Of a DNA stretch of 64,000 nt, positions 35,701 to 44,006 are shown in pieces; the stretch's first letter is position 1, and each line of letters opens with the position of its first letter. The stretch comes from Flavobacterium subsaxonicum WB 4.1-42 = DSM 21790. GTDB lineage: Bacteria; Bacteroidota; Bacteroidia; Flavobacteriales; Flavobacteriaceae. A program made the translations under genes and the position numbers. The notes under the pieces were generated by a model that did no database searches, was not told the origin of the DNA, and saw only the letters and a program-made list of their open reading frames with translations. Location of the stretch: positions 1-64,000 of the forward strand of contig NZ_AUGP01000018.1 in NCBI RefSeq assembly GCF_000422725.1, read 5' to 3'.

Positions 35701-36552
35701 GAAGATTATAAAAAAGAAAAACCAGAATTAGAGAAGCATAATATCATTACCTATCTGACCAGTATCGTACTAATTAAAACACATAAAACCAGGCGTGATT
35801 TTGGATTTCATTTTTGTTCTGAATGTGTGCAATATTTTGAAAATCAAAATCAAATGCTAAGGGATGCATTTTGGGCTCAATATGAAATAGATTCTCATTT
35901 TGATTATGACGGTAAAGAATTAAAAACACTATTAGACATTAATAAAACATTCATAAATGAGAGCTTAAAAAGTGATATTATAGGGTTAGATTATTCATCA
36001 AAAATTAAGTTGAGAGATATTAATACAGATTTCATCTGGGAATATGAGGAATATGAAGAACTGATTGAAGATATATTGTTGATAATTTTAGACAAAGTTG
36101 AACATACATATTTCGTAGAAGAAGATATTTATTCACTGTTTAAATTCAGAAAGGCCGATGAGTCTAGGACGAGTAAAGTCAAGACATTAATTATAAAACT
36201 AACACAAAAATATTGTAATAATGATAAAATAGTTTTGATGTTAGCAGAAGTTGTTTACAATTATTATAGAGATTGGTTTGTAGAATACTTTAAAGAATTT
36301 CTTGTGCTAAATAATGATATTGAAATTACAAAAAGAATCAGTTTCGATAGAAGCGCAAGTACTACAGGTAGTTGGGTTCCCGTATACCAAAAGAAAATCG
36401 AATTCTATGAAGATATATTAAAGATGATTAATTCTTTACCTAATATTTTAGATTATTCTGATCATATAGACTACTTCGAACAGAAAATTATTTGGAAGAA
36501 AAAGGATATCGAAAGAGAACAGAAAAGGGATTTTATGGATGAGTTTTATTAA
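32776..36552 (+). CDS. STAND ATPase with nuclease-like N-terminus
   Basis: A 1258-residue cytoplasmic protein. Residues 1-165 look like a PD-(D/E)XK fold: GTPDSFF (D53), strand YVFVECTTQ (E66), with Thr-Thr-Gln where Lys is usual. The ATPase follows with FIGREEEL, Walker A GGAGIGKS (213-220), Walker B HVILFDDANK and sensor VKVVITSRDY, as in NACHT-like nSTAND domains. The rest, about 700 residues, is helical and probably a sensor of phage or stress signals. Architecture matches Avs-type antiphage proteins; I infer abortive-infection defence. ATG 32776 is chosen (AGAGG five bases upstream); a GTG-type frame extension to 32725 lacks support. It follows the membrane protein by 61 bases and may be part of the same transcript. 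Confidence 0.85.
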   Translation: MNTITQIENALKGINQASFQILVNHLLHLQGNKFIGAPGAVVGKEKTSKGTPDSFFVNEDRYVFVECTTQERLGESKSFFEKLAKDIDHCYKEEVTTIKKEQIEKVILACNEKISVEEYDRLNTKVKSYNSDTKFEILTIQNLPLLIFDIPKLADEYLNIPIIKGDIYTLEEFLLKTEKGLQPSLTNEFIGREEELKNSIEILKNHDILLLSGGAGIGKSKLGVKILEEFYKDDYVPIVIQSSGVSLWDDYQHLFLPGKQHVILFDDANKSITNLNYLLSKLEGSQSYHVKVVITSRDYVKKQVSSALDNYLYKELNIPEFKDDEIAKIIVSALPNLQHHSDIKRKIVDLAKGNARVALMATYSVTPDSETNYLDSPVLLYEKYFKKISEEVGIFNNPIILKSLAIVSFFGVVDKNNEELKTILFIKFGIDWNELWTAIMELHNSEILDVYADEIVRVSDQVLSTYAFYKCFVDDKSAVINYAEWIAVFVEKFSSRIRSTLVDANNTFAYHHVKGLVLPHLNEVLNQIGTDGLLYAFYDLFWFYKGRNCLLYLKKWIGSLQQEQYPQVFNFGYVHNDHTSATKHFELLKNFWNHPNELLKPSLELMLTLLDKQPSRLPEILKFLHENFNFKVQDVESQYLRQNVLLDVLIDSNLNDHKKLLANGIFLNLAEALLGWHYTEFGSAKGHAFTIYNFDLYKSDKLMGLRKRILNRFYDLFMPEDEQSRKILQRIINPDGDIDKSIYIDELPLYQTIIAEKLDSTQYADCKFVSVLGKHLTKAGTPYPQDWDDFIESDIRKLYKFLKPDWEYKDGKSIDESEKEKREELNDFVKRNDWKEIEKFLLDVDTLFKQQNDNHSWHIESAVTDIYASIARKDKGEFDKALRLYFSREVSFQLRSNVLNIVLQEDIMTGEEFIEIMNGYELREKFFWESALVTMLPADQINKSFLILLIEIFNKTDERLYIHRMLDYLKYEAVFEDYKKEKPELEKHNIITYLTSIVLIKTHKTRRDFGFHFCSECVQYFENQNQMLRDAFWAQYEIDSHFDYDGKELKTLLDINKTFINESLKSDIIGLDYSSKIKLRDINTDFIWEYEEYEELIEDILLIILDKVEHTYFVEEDIYSLFKFRKADESRTSKVKTLIIKLTQKYCNNDKIVLMLAEVVYNYYRDWFVEYFKEFLVLNNDIEITKRISFDRSASTTGSWVPVYQKKIEFYEDILKMINSLPNILDYSDHIDYFEQKIIWKKKDIEREQKRDFMDEFY

Positions 36553-36583
36553 TCAAGATCATTTTTAACCATCATATGATTAG

Positions 36584-36699
36584 GAGAAGACTTGGAAAAA
36601 ATCATCTCTCTTTTTGAAGAAAAGAAAAACTATGTAAAAGATTATTACAAGCGGAAAAAGATAAAGTAGCTTACTTAGAAAAACTTATGAATAAATAGT
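36584..36699 (+). pseudogene. Remnant of an XRE-regulator gene 3' end
   Basis: EDLEKIISLFEEKKNYVKDYY in one frame and QAEKDKVAYLEKLMNK-stop in the next reproduce the coiled-coil tail of the XRE regulators of Bacteroidota islands (compare PLDKLIEAYEENKKLYERLLEAEK in the intact gene at 23398). The helix-turn-helix part is missing and one frameshift lies at about 36645. The terminator hairpin behind it is also shared with the intact gene. Confidence 0.65.
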
Positions 36700-36724
36700 A
36701 ACTTCGTGTTGCTGTGACTGATGG

Positions 36725-36750
36725 AGACCGCTGAGAAGCGGTCTTTTTTT
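36725..36750 (+). terminator. Terminator ahead of the hsd operon
   Basis: A stem of AGACCGC / GCGGTCT, loop TGAGAA, then seven T. It closes the STAND/XRE-remnant side and is nearly identical to the hairpin at 23826-23855. Confidence 0.85.
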
Positions 36751-36851
36751 ATATTGATTAGATTTAATTTCTTTACGGTTTTCACTTCCGTTTATATTCG
36801 ATACTTTAGCAGTCATAAATTCCTTATTTAAAAAACAATCATACTTGCTTG

Positions 36852-38414
36852 ATGGCAGCCGAACAAAAACAAAAATTAGAACAACAACTCTGGAATATTG
36901 CCAATACCCTTCGTGGAAAAATGGATGCCGATGATTTTAGAGATTACATATTAGGTTTTATTTTCTACAAGTACCTGAGTACAAAAATGGATTTATATGC
37001 CAATACCATCCTGAAACCGGATGGTTTGACTTTTCAGCAAATTGAAGGGCATGCTGAAGAAGAGGCTCTACTCGAAGAAATTAAACAGTTAGCACTAGAC
37101 AAACTGGGCTACTTTTTATTGCCGTCTGAATTATTTTCGGAGTTGGCACGAAGAGGTAACACCGGCGGCAAGAACAATTTTATTTTGGGCGATTTAGCTA
37201 AAGTACTTTTGCACATTGAGCAAAGCACCATGGGGTCTGAAAGCGAGGAAGATTTTGGCAACCTGTTTTCTGACCTGGATTTAACGTCGCACAAGCTTGG
37301 GAAATCAGAGGCAGATAAAAACGAACTGATTGTAAAAGTGCTGGTGCATTTAGACGAAATTGATTTTGATTTAGAAAATACCGACAGCGATGTACTGGGC
37401 GATGCCTACGAATATCTTATAGGCCAATTTGCGAGCGGCGCAGGCAAAAAAGCAGGCGAATTTTATACGCCGCAGCAGGTAAGCAGCATTTTAGCGCAAC
37501 TGGTTACGGTGGGCAAAGACCAGCTTAAAAGCGTATACGATCCTACCTGCGGCTCGGGGTCGTTGTTACTGCGTGTAGCAAAAGAGGTAAAAAACGTAAG
37601 TGCTTTTTACGGACAGGAAATGAACCCTACCACCTATAATTTATGCCGCATGAATATGATAATGCACGATGTGCATTACAAACGTTTTGATATAAAAAAT
37701 GAAGATACGCTGGAACGCCCGCAGCATTATGATATGCGTTTTGAAGCCATTGTGGCTAATCCGCCGTTCTCTGCAAACTGGAGTGCAAGCCCGCTGCACA
37801 TGACTGACGAACGCTTCTCTGCATACGGCAAACTGGCCCCGGGCAGCAAGGCCGATTTTGCTTTTGTGCAACACATGGTACACCAGCTGGCCGATAACGG
37901 CACCATGGCTATTGTACTACCGCACGGCGTGTTGTTTCGTGGGGGTGCCGAGGGCCACATACGGGAGTATTTGATACAGGAAAAAAACTACTTGGATGCC
38001 GTAATAGGCTTACCCGCCAATATTTTTTACGGCACAAGTATACCTACGTGTATTTTAGTGTTGAAGAAAGAACGGCAGCACCCCAATGATATTTTGTTTA
38101 TAGATGCAAGCCAGCACTATGATAAGGTAAAAACCCAAAACGTGCTGAGCACCGCGAATATTGCTAAAATTATTAGTACCTATACCGACCGCACCACCGA
38201 AGCTCGGTACAGCCATGTGGCACCGCTTAGCGAAGTGGCCACTAACGATTATAACCTGAACATACCGCGCTATGTAGATACGTTTGAAGAAGATGCCGCC
38301 ATAGATTTAAACGCCATAACCACCGAGCTGCGCCAACTGGCAACACAGGGCGCCACTACCGATGCTACAATTGCCGCTTTTTGTGCAGAATTAGGAATTG
38401 AAACCCCATTCTAA
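36852..38414 (+). CDS. hsdM: Type I restriction-modification methyltransferase subunit
   Basis: A 520-residue N6-adenine methyltransferase subunit. The N-terminal HsdM domain has LWNIANTLRGKMDADDFRDYILGFIFYKYLS in outline. Motif I is DPTCGSGSLLLR, motif IV NPPFSANW (N303), and AGEFYTPQQVS precedes them. Length is normal. ATG 36852 is used; a TTG one codon before it has no advantage. It is the first gene of hsdM-hsdS-nuclease-hsdR; its TAA shares a base with the hsdS ATG (TAATG). Base composition is uneven: from about 37400 on it is visibly richer in G+C than its flanks. Confidence 0.96.
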   Translation: MAAEQKQKLEQQLWNIANTLRGKMDADDFRDYILGFIFYKYLSTKMDLYANTILKPDGLTFQQIEGHAEEEALLEEIKQLALDKLGYFLLPSELFSELARRGNTGGKNNFILGDLAKVLLHIEQSTMGSESEEDFGNLFSDLDLTSHKLGKSEADKNELIVKVLVHLDEIDFDLENTDSDVLGDAYEYLIGQFASGAGKKAGEFYTPQQVSSILAQLVTVGKDQLKSVYDPTCGSGSLLLRVAKEVKNVSAFYGQEMNPTTYNLCRMNMIMHDVHYKRFDIKNEDTLERPQHYDMRFEAIVANPPFSANWSASPLHMTDERFSAYGKLAPGSKADFAFVQHMVHQLADNGTMAIVLPHGVLFRGGAEGHIREYLIQEKNYLDAVIGLPANIFYGTSIPTCILVLKKERQHPNDILFIDASQHYDKVKTQNVLSTANIAKIISTYTDRTTEARYSHVAPLSEVATNDYNLNIPRYVDTFEEDAAIDLNAITTELRQLATQGATTDATIAAFCAELGIETPF

Positions 38415-39601
38415 TGAGTACAGCAATTTTAAAAAACGAAGAGAAAAAAGCTTTGGTGCCGCAATTGAGGTTTAAGGGATTTGAAGGTGAGTGGAAAGAA
38501 ATTTTATTAGAAGATTTTGCTAAGCGAGGCTCTGGACACACACCAAATAAAAGTTATTCAGAATATTACAATGGCGATATTAATTGGATTTCATTAACTG
38601 ACTCTAAAAAACTTGATAACGGCTACATCGAATTTACTAATACTAAAATAAGTCAATTAGGACTTGATAATTCATCAGCTGTTCTTCATCCAGCAGGTTC
38701 AGTACTACTATCAAGAGATGCTGGTGTTGGTAAAAGTGCTGTAATGAAAAAGTCTATGGCTGTGAGCCAGCATTTTATTGTTTGGACTACAAAGGAAAAC
38801 GTTTCCTCTAATTGGTTCTTATACAATGTTCTGCAAATATTAAAACCCGAATTTGAGAGAATTGCAATTGGTAGCACTATCAAAACAATTGGTTTACCCT
38901 ATTTTAAAAAACTAAAAATAACTGCACCTTCATTTCACGAGCAACAAAAAATAGCGTCTTTTTTAAGTGTGGTCGATGAAAAAATACAACAGCTTAGCCG
39001 TAAAAACGAACTTTTAGCTCAGTACAAAAAAGGCGTAATACAGCAATTGTTTTCGGGTGCCTTGCGGTTTAAAGATGCCAATGGAGCGGATTATCCGGAT
39101 TGGGAGGAGAAAAAGTTTGGGGAAGTTGCAAGTAAAAAATCTTCAAATATTTCCGCAAATAAAATTGAAGAAAATTTTGGTGATTTTATTATTTATGGGG
39201 CTTCAGGAGTATTAAAAAAAGTTGATTTTTATAAAGAAGAAAACGATTATATCAGTATTGTAAAAGATGGTGCTGGAGTTGGAAGGTTATTATATTGTAA
39301 AGGAAAATCTTCTGTGTTAGGTACAATGGAAATTATAAGCCCAAAGCAAAGTATTGATACATATTTCTTATATTGCTTACTTTCAAATATTGATTTTAGT
39401 AAATATGTTACAGGAAGTACTATTCCGCATATTTATTTTAAAGATTATTCTAATGAAGTATGTGGCATTCCATCCCTACCCGAACAAAAAAAAATCGCTG
39501 CTTTTTTATCGGGTATCGATGCTAAAATAGCACATACCGGCCAGCAAATGGCGAAGTCGCAACGCTTTAAAAAAGGGCTGTTACAGCAACTGTTTGTGTA
39601 G
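38414..39601 (+). CDS. hsdS: Type I restriction-modification specificity subunit
   Basis: A 395-residue subunit with two target-recognition domains (about 25-175 and 225-365), each followed by a conserved helical spacer (FLSVVDEKIQQLSRKNELL...GVIQQLF and FLSGIDAKIAHTGQQM...GLLQQLFV). The two halves mirror each other, as expected for a bipartite recognition sequence; the sequence itself cannot be predicted. Both recognition domains are A/T-rich while the spacers look more like the neighbours, a usual sign of domain exchange. Overlaps hsdM by one base and is followed after 2 bases by the extra nuclease-like gene. Confidence 0.95.
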   Translation: MSTAILKNEEKKALVPQLRFKGFEGEWKEILLEDFAKRGSGHTPNKSYSEYYNGDINWISLTDSKKLDNGYIEFTNTKISQLGLDNSSAVLHPAGSVLLSRDAGVGKSAVMKKSMAVSQHFIVWTTKENVSSNWFLYNVLQILKPEFERIAIGSTIKTIGLPYFKKLKITAPSFHEQQKIASFLSVVDEKIQQLSRKNELLAQYKKGVIQQLFSGALRFKDANGADYPDWEEKKFGEVASKKSSNISANKIEENFGDFIIYGASGVLKKVDFYKEENDYISIVKDGAGVGRLLYCKGKSSVLGTMEIISPKQSIDTYFLYCLLSNIDFSKYVTGSTIPHIYFKDYSNEVCGIPSLPEQKKIAAFLSGIDAKIAHTGQQMAKSQRFKKGLLQQLFV

Positions 39602-39603
39602 TT

Positions 39604-40353
39604 ATGAAAGAGATTATAGACATAATAGCATCAATAGAAAACAGCAATGTTTTTACTAACATCAAACCAACCGAAATATACAATGAAGGCTGGATGACGC
39701 GGTTATTGGTTTATTATTCTAAACAACAAAATATTACATTAAAGGAAATTGAATTTTCCAAAATAGAAAATTGGACTTCGGAAGCATTACTTTCCAGTCC
39801 TTTTGTGGGTGTTTCAAAAGCTAAGGAAGGCTATACTCATGCTGATATTGCGTTAGGCAATTTTGATGTAAATTATAAGCAAAATGGCGAAGGAAGTGGG
39901 AAAATAGTGGTAAATCCAAATGCTGATACCTTTGGCATTATTGAAGCTAAAATGGGAAGTCCATTAAGTTCATTCACAACTAATGCTGAAAATTATAATC
40001 AAGCAAGCAGAACAGTTGTTTGTATTGCTGAAAATACTAAATTAGATTGTAAAACTTTTTTCTATGTTGTTCTTCCGGCTACTAAGGCAGTTAAAAAAAA
40101 CAGAGCCGGAATATCGATTAAAGATTTGGTAGCAAGTGAGAAAATCAAAAATGAAATACGCCAAAGATTTGAACATCATAATTTGCATAACAGTAAAAAA
40201 GTGAATGAAGATGAAATCCTTTGTAAAGTAGAAAAGTGCACGGTAGGTATAATTACTTATGAGGAATGGATTGAGTTATTTACAGAAGAAAAAATAAATA
40301 AAACTTTGAATGAGTTTTATGATAAATGTAAAACATGGAATAATATAAAATGA
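39604..40353 (+). CDS. PD-(D/E)XK-like protein embedded in the hsd operon
   Basis: A 249-residue protein, not a standard type I subunit. The middle holds a nuclease-like pattern: GYTHADIALG supplies an Asp, and after about 25 residues TFGIIEAKMGSPL gives E-x-K. This is followed by a helix (NYNQASRTVVCIAEN) and a strand (CKTFFYVVLPATKA). It has no signal peptide. It starts 2 bases after hsdS and overlaps the hsdR start by 4 bases (ATGA), so it is made together with the restriction enzyme. It may be an additional nuclease, an accessory or an anti-restriction control. Family not recognised. Confidence 0.75.
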   Translation: MKEIIDIIASIENSNVFTNIKPTEIYNEGWMTRLLVYYSKQQNITLKEIEFSKIENWTSEALLSSPFVGVSKAKEGYTHADIALGNFDVNYKQNGEGSGKIVVNPNADTFGIIEAKMGSPLSSFTTNAENYNQASRTVVCIAENTKLDCKTFFYVVLPATKAVKKNRAGISIKDLVASEKIKNEIRQRFEHHNLHNSKKVNEDEILCKVEKCTVGIITYEEWIELFTEEKINKTLNEFYDKCKTWNNIK

Positions 40354-43229
40354 GCCACCAATCAGAAGCCGTATTAGAAAACAACTTAATCAAGCAATTG
40401 GCAGGTTTAGGGTTTACATCTGTAAAAATTGAGGATGGAACCGTTTTAGTGGCTAACCTAAAAAGCCAACTCGAAGTGTTTAACCAAACTACATTTACGG
40501 CTAAAGACTTTGATGCCGTTTTAAATCATTTGGCCAAAGGCAATGTTTTTGAAAAGGCTAAAACACTGCGCGATCGCTTTCAATTGGATAAAGAAGACGG
40601 CACCTCGTTTTACGTTCGGTTTTTTAATTCCGAAGACACTAACCAGAATTTATATCAGGTTACCAACCAAATAAGCCTGGAGGGCAGTTACAAAAACCGG
40701 TTCGATGTAACGCTGCTGGTCAACGGCTTACCTTTAGTTCAAATAGAACTAAAACGATCGGGAATAGAAATTAAAGAAGCTTTCAACCAAATCAATCGCT
40801 ACCAAATGCATTCTTTTTGGAGTAATCATGGCTTGTTTCAATATGTGCAATTGTTTGTAATAAGCAATGGTGGTAATACTAAGTATTTGGCCAATAATAA
40901 ATTACAGTCGGTTAAGCAAACGTTTTTTTTGGCAGATAGTGCCAATAAAAATGTTACCGATTTAACCGCTTTTGCGGCGGCATTTCTTAACCCAATGCAT
41001 TTGGGTAAAATGATAGCGCATTATATAGTGATTAACGAAACGCATAAAGTGATGATGGTGCTGCGGCCCTACCAATACTTTGCTACCGAGGCGATTATAA
41101 ATCAGGTTAAAAACACTAATGATAACGCTTATATATGGCACACTACCGGGTCGGGCAAAACCCTAACATCGTTTAAGGCCAGCCAGATTTTAGTAGACTT
41201 GCCCGAGGTACACAAAGTTGTTTTTGTGGTAGATAGAAAAGATTTGGATTATCAAACCATGAACGAGTTTAACGCCTTTAAAAAAGACAGTGTTGATGTT
41301 ACCGATAATACGCAATCGCTGGTGCGGCAGTTAACCGATAATACTAAGTTGGTGTTAACGACGATTCAAAAATTAAACAATGCTGTATCAGACCGTTTTG
41401 CCGGTAAAATAGAAGCCCTGCGCCACAAGAAAATAGTGTTTATTTTTGACGAATGCCACCGTTCTCAGTTTGGAGAAACCCACGGGCGCATTACCAAGTT
41501 TTTTGATAAGAGCCAGTTAATCGGTTTTACTGGCACGCCCATATTTGCAGAGAACGCTTCAAAAAATGATTTTGGAAAACGAACCACTAAAGATTTGTTT
41601 GCCAACTGCCTGCACAAATATGTAATTACCGATGCTATTCGCGATCAAAATGTATTGCGTTTTGGTATAGAATATGTGGGCAAATACAAAAATAAGAGCA
41701 ACACCTTTATTGATATTGAGGTAGAAGATATAGACCGGCAGGAAGTTTTGGATTCAGACAAAAGAATCAACAAGATAGTTGATTATATTATTGCCTACCA
41801 CAATCAAAAAACCTTTAATAAAGAGTACTCGGCACTTTTAGCTGTGAGTAGTATTGATAATGTAATTCAGTACTATGATCTTTTTCAGGAAAAGAAAGAA
41901 GCCGGAGAACATGATTTGCGTATCGCTACCATTTTTACATATGGCACTAATGAAGATTCAGACGAGGCAAAGGATTTTCTGCCTGGTGACGAGGTAGATT
42001 TTGATGTTTTGGCAGAACCTCGAACATCTTATCAATCAAAACGTACCAGGGACAAATTGGAAACTTACATTGGTGATTACAACAAAATGTACAACACAAG
42101 TTTCTCTACCAAAGACAGCCAGCAATTTGAAAATTATTTCAAAAATATTAGTAAACGCTTAAAAGACCGTGAGAAAGAAAACTTCAACAGCGAGCAGGAT
42201 CGTTTGGATATTGTAATTGTTGTAAATATGATGCTTACAGGTTTTGACGCCAAAAAAGTGAATACACTTTACATTGATAAAAATCTGAAGCAACACGGGC
42301 TGATACAGGCGTTTTCACGCACAAACAGGATCTTAGGAGAGCAGAAGTCGCAAGGCAATATTTTGTCTTTTAGAAATCTTAAAAAAGCCACTGATGATGC
42401 AATTACTTTGTTTTCAAACAAAGATGCAATTGAAGTTGTTACGATGCCCGATTATGAAACGGTAGCGGATAAGTTTGATGAAGCATTAAAATTGTTGAGA
42501 GAAATAACGCCAACCTATCAAAGTGTAAATGATTTAGAAAGCGAAGAAGATGAGGCGCAATTTGTGCAGGCTTTTAGGAAATTAATGAGAGCACTGAACG
42601 TGTTGCAATCCTATACCGACTTTGATTGGGAAGATTTACCGATTGATGAACAGGAGTTTGAATACTATAAAGGCAAATATCTTGACTTGTACGAAAAAGT
42701 AAAGCAAGACAATAAAAAACAAAAAACATCAATATTAGATGATATCGATTTTGAATTAGAATTACTTCACAGAGATCAAATTAACGTGGCTTACATCTTG
42801 AAATTACTGGCGCAATTAAAGGAAGCTAAAACTTCATCTGCCGCAGCTGTACAAAGGAAGGCTATAATTGATTTATTGGGTGGTGACATACAACTAAGAA
42901 GCAAACGTGAGTTAATTCAAAAATTCATTGATGAAAATATGCCTTATATTAAGGATGGTGATTCTATTGAAGATGAATTTGAAAAATTTTGGCAAGAACA
43001 AAAAGTTTTAGCATTAGGAAAGCTATGCGAAGAAGAACATTTAGATAAAGCTCAATTCAAAGCATTAATTGATGCTTATATCTATAGTGGTCGAGAACCC
43101 ATAAAAGATGAAGTTTTTCAATGTCTGGACAATAGACCCAGCGTTTTACAGGCTCGTACAATTGGTGATAGAATTATTGCGAAGATGAAGGAGTTTGTGG
43201 AGGTTTTTGTTAGGGGGATGATGGCATAA
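40350..43229 (+). CDS. hsdR: Type I restriction enzyme motor/nuclease subunit
   Basis: A 959-residue subunit. The N-terminal nuclease domain shows FDVTLLVNGLPLVQIELKRSG (D...E-x-K). The SF2 translocase has motif I TTGSGKTLTSF (K270), motif II FDECHRSQFG (D367), motif III GFTGTPIF and motif VI AFSRTNRILG. A C-terminal helical region contacts the methylase. Length and all catalytic motifs are intact, so with hsdM and hsdS it should form a working restriction enzyme that translocates and cuts unmodified DNA. Start codon overlaps the embedded gene (ATGA). Confidence 0.96.
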   Translation: MSHQSEAVLENNLIKQLAGLGFTSVKIEDGTVLVANLKSQLEVFNQTTFTAKDFDAVLNHLAKGNVFEKAKTLRDRFQLDKEDGTSFYVRFFNSEDTNQNLYQVTNQISLEGSYKNRFDVTLLVNGLPLVQIELKRSGIEIKEAFNQINRYQMHSFWSNHGLFQYVQLFVISNGGNTKYLANNKLQSVKQTFFLADSANKNVTDLTAFAAAFLNPMHLGKMIAHYIVINETHKVMMVLRPYQYFATEAIINQVKNTNDNAYIWHTTGSGKTLTSFKASQILVDLPEVHKVVFVVDRKDLDYQTMNEFNAFKKDSVDVTDNTQSLVRQLTDNTKLVLTTIQKLNNAVSDRFAGKIEALRHKKIVFIFDECHRSQFGETHGRITKFFDKSQLIGFTGTPIFAENASKNDFGKRTTKDLFANCLHKYVITDAIRDQNVLRFGIEYVGKYKNKSNTFIDIEVEDIDRQEVLDSDKRINKIVDYIIAYHNQKTFNKEYSALLAVSSIDNVIQYYDLFQEKKEAGEHDLRIATIFTYGTNEDSDEAKDFLPGDEVDFDVLAEPRTSYQSKRTRDKLETYIGDYNKMYNTSFSTKDSQQFENYFKNISKRLKDREKENFNSEQDRLDIVIVVNMMLTGFDAKKVNTLYIDKNLKQHGLIQAFSRTNRILGEQKSQGNILSFRNLKKATDDAITLFSNKDAIEVVTMPDYETVADKFDEALKLLREITPTYQSVNDLESEEDEAQFVQAFRKLMRALNVLQSYTDFDWEDLPIDEQEFEYYKGKYLDLYEKVKQDNKKQKTSILDDIDFELELLHRDQINVAYILKLLAQLKEAKTSSAAAVQRKAIIDLLGGDIQLRSKRELIQKFIDENMPYIKDGDSIEDEFEKFWQEQKVLALGKLCEEEHLDKAQFKALIDAYIYSGREPIKDEVFQCLDNRPSVLQARTIGDRIIAKMKEFVEVFVRGMMA

Positions 43230-43335
43230 TTTTTTTAAAATATTAAAAATTCAATATAACAATCTATAGTGGAACCATTTCATAAAAAGTTGAATAAATA
43301 AAATAAACAGAGTAAAGCATTAACCAAATTATTGT

Positions 43336-44004
43336 ATGAAAATTAAAATTACTTACTTAATTACAATCACGTCTTTGATATTATTTTCATGCGGTAGCAA
43401 AGAAGAGGAAAAAGGGATAAAAAAAGAGGTAACTGAAGCTAAAAAAGAGGGCAACTATATTTCTAAAAAATGGAAGAGCACTAAAGAGATATTTGTTGAG
43501 AGTGACTCTATAATAAGTGCTAGAAAGGCTTCTTATTTTGCCAATCAAAGAAAAAAATATCCTGAATATTTTAGTGTTCAAAAATGGTTTGAGTCAAACC
43601 CCAAACAATTATTAAATTTGAAGGGGGATTACTATAAAATGCTAAAAGGAGCTGTTTTGGATGAGGGTACAATCATTCATAAAGATCTGACTTCAAAAAG
43701 TGAATTTGGTACTTATAAATATTTATTTGTTACCGAAAAAGCATATTTTATTTACGATTTATCCTATGAAGATAATAAAATAGAGTATAAAAGTGTACGG
43801 AGAATTCAAAAAGGATTTGGTAAAGAACCTATGCACGACTTAATTTTTGACAAACATTTAGATTTAGAAAAAGAAGTTTTTCAAGGTGAAGTTAAACAAG
43901 ATTTGTTTACCAAGAACGGACATCTCTTCTTTGAGTATGAAAAAAAGGTTAACGGAAATTCTGTGACTAATACAATTGATTTAGGAACTGAAAGAAAATT
44001 TTAA
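43336..44004 (+). CDS. Lipoprotein, 222 residues, unknown function
   Basis: The signal MKIKITYLITITSLILFSC has lipobox LFSC (C19), so the protein is membrane anchored. The next 25 residues are highly charged (KEEEKGIKKEVTEAKKE), then a mixed fold with aromatic strands (YKYLFVTEKAYFIYDLSY, GHLFFEYEKK). I recognise no family. It lies 106 bases after hsdR and 2 bases before a second lipoprotein gene; the two form an operon. Whether they serve the island's defence or host-surface functions cannot be said. Confidence 0.75.
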   Translation: MKIKITYLITITSLILFSCGSKEEEKGIKKEVTEAKKEGNYISKKWKSTKEIFVESDSIISARKASYFANQRKKYPEYFSVQKWFESNPKQLLNLKGDYYKMLKGAVLDEGTIIHKDLTSKSEFGTYKYLFVTEKAYFIYDLSYEDNKIEYKSVRRIQKGFGKEPMHDLIFDKHLDLEKEVFQGEVKQDLFTKNGHLFFEYEKKVNGNSVTNTIDLGTERKF

Positions 44005-44006
44005 TT

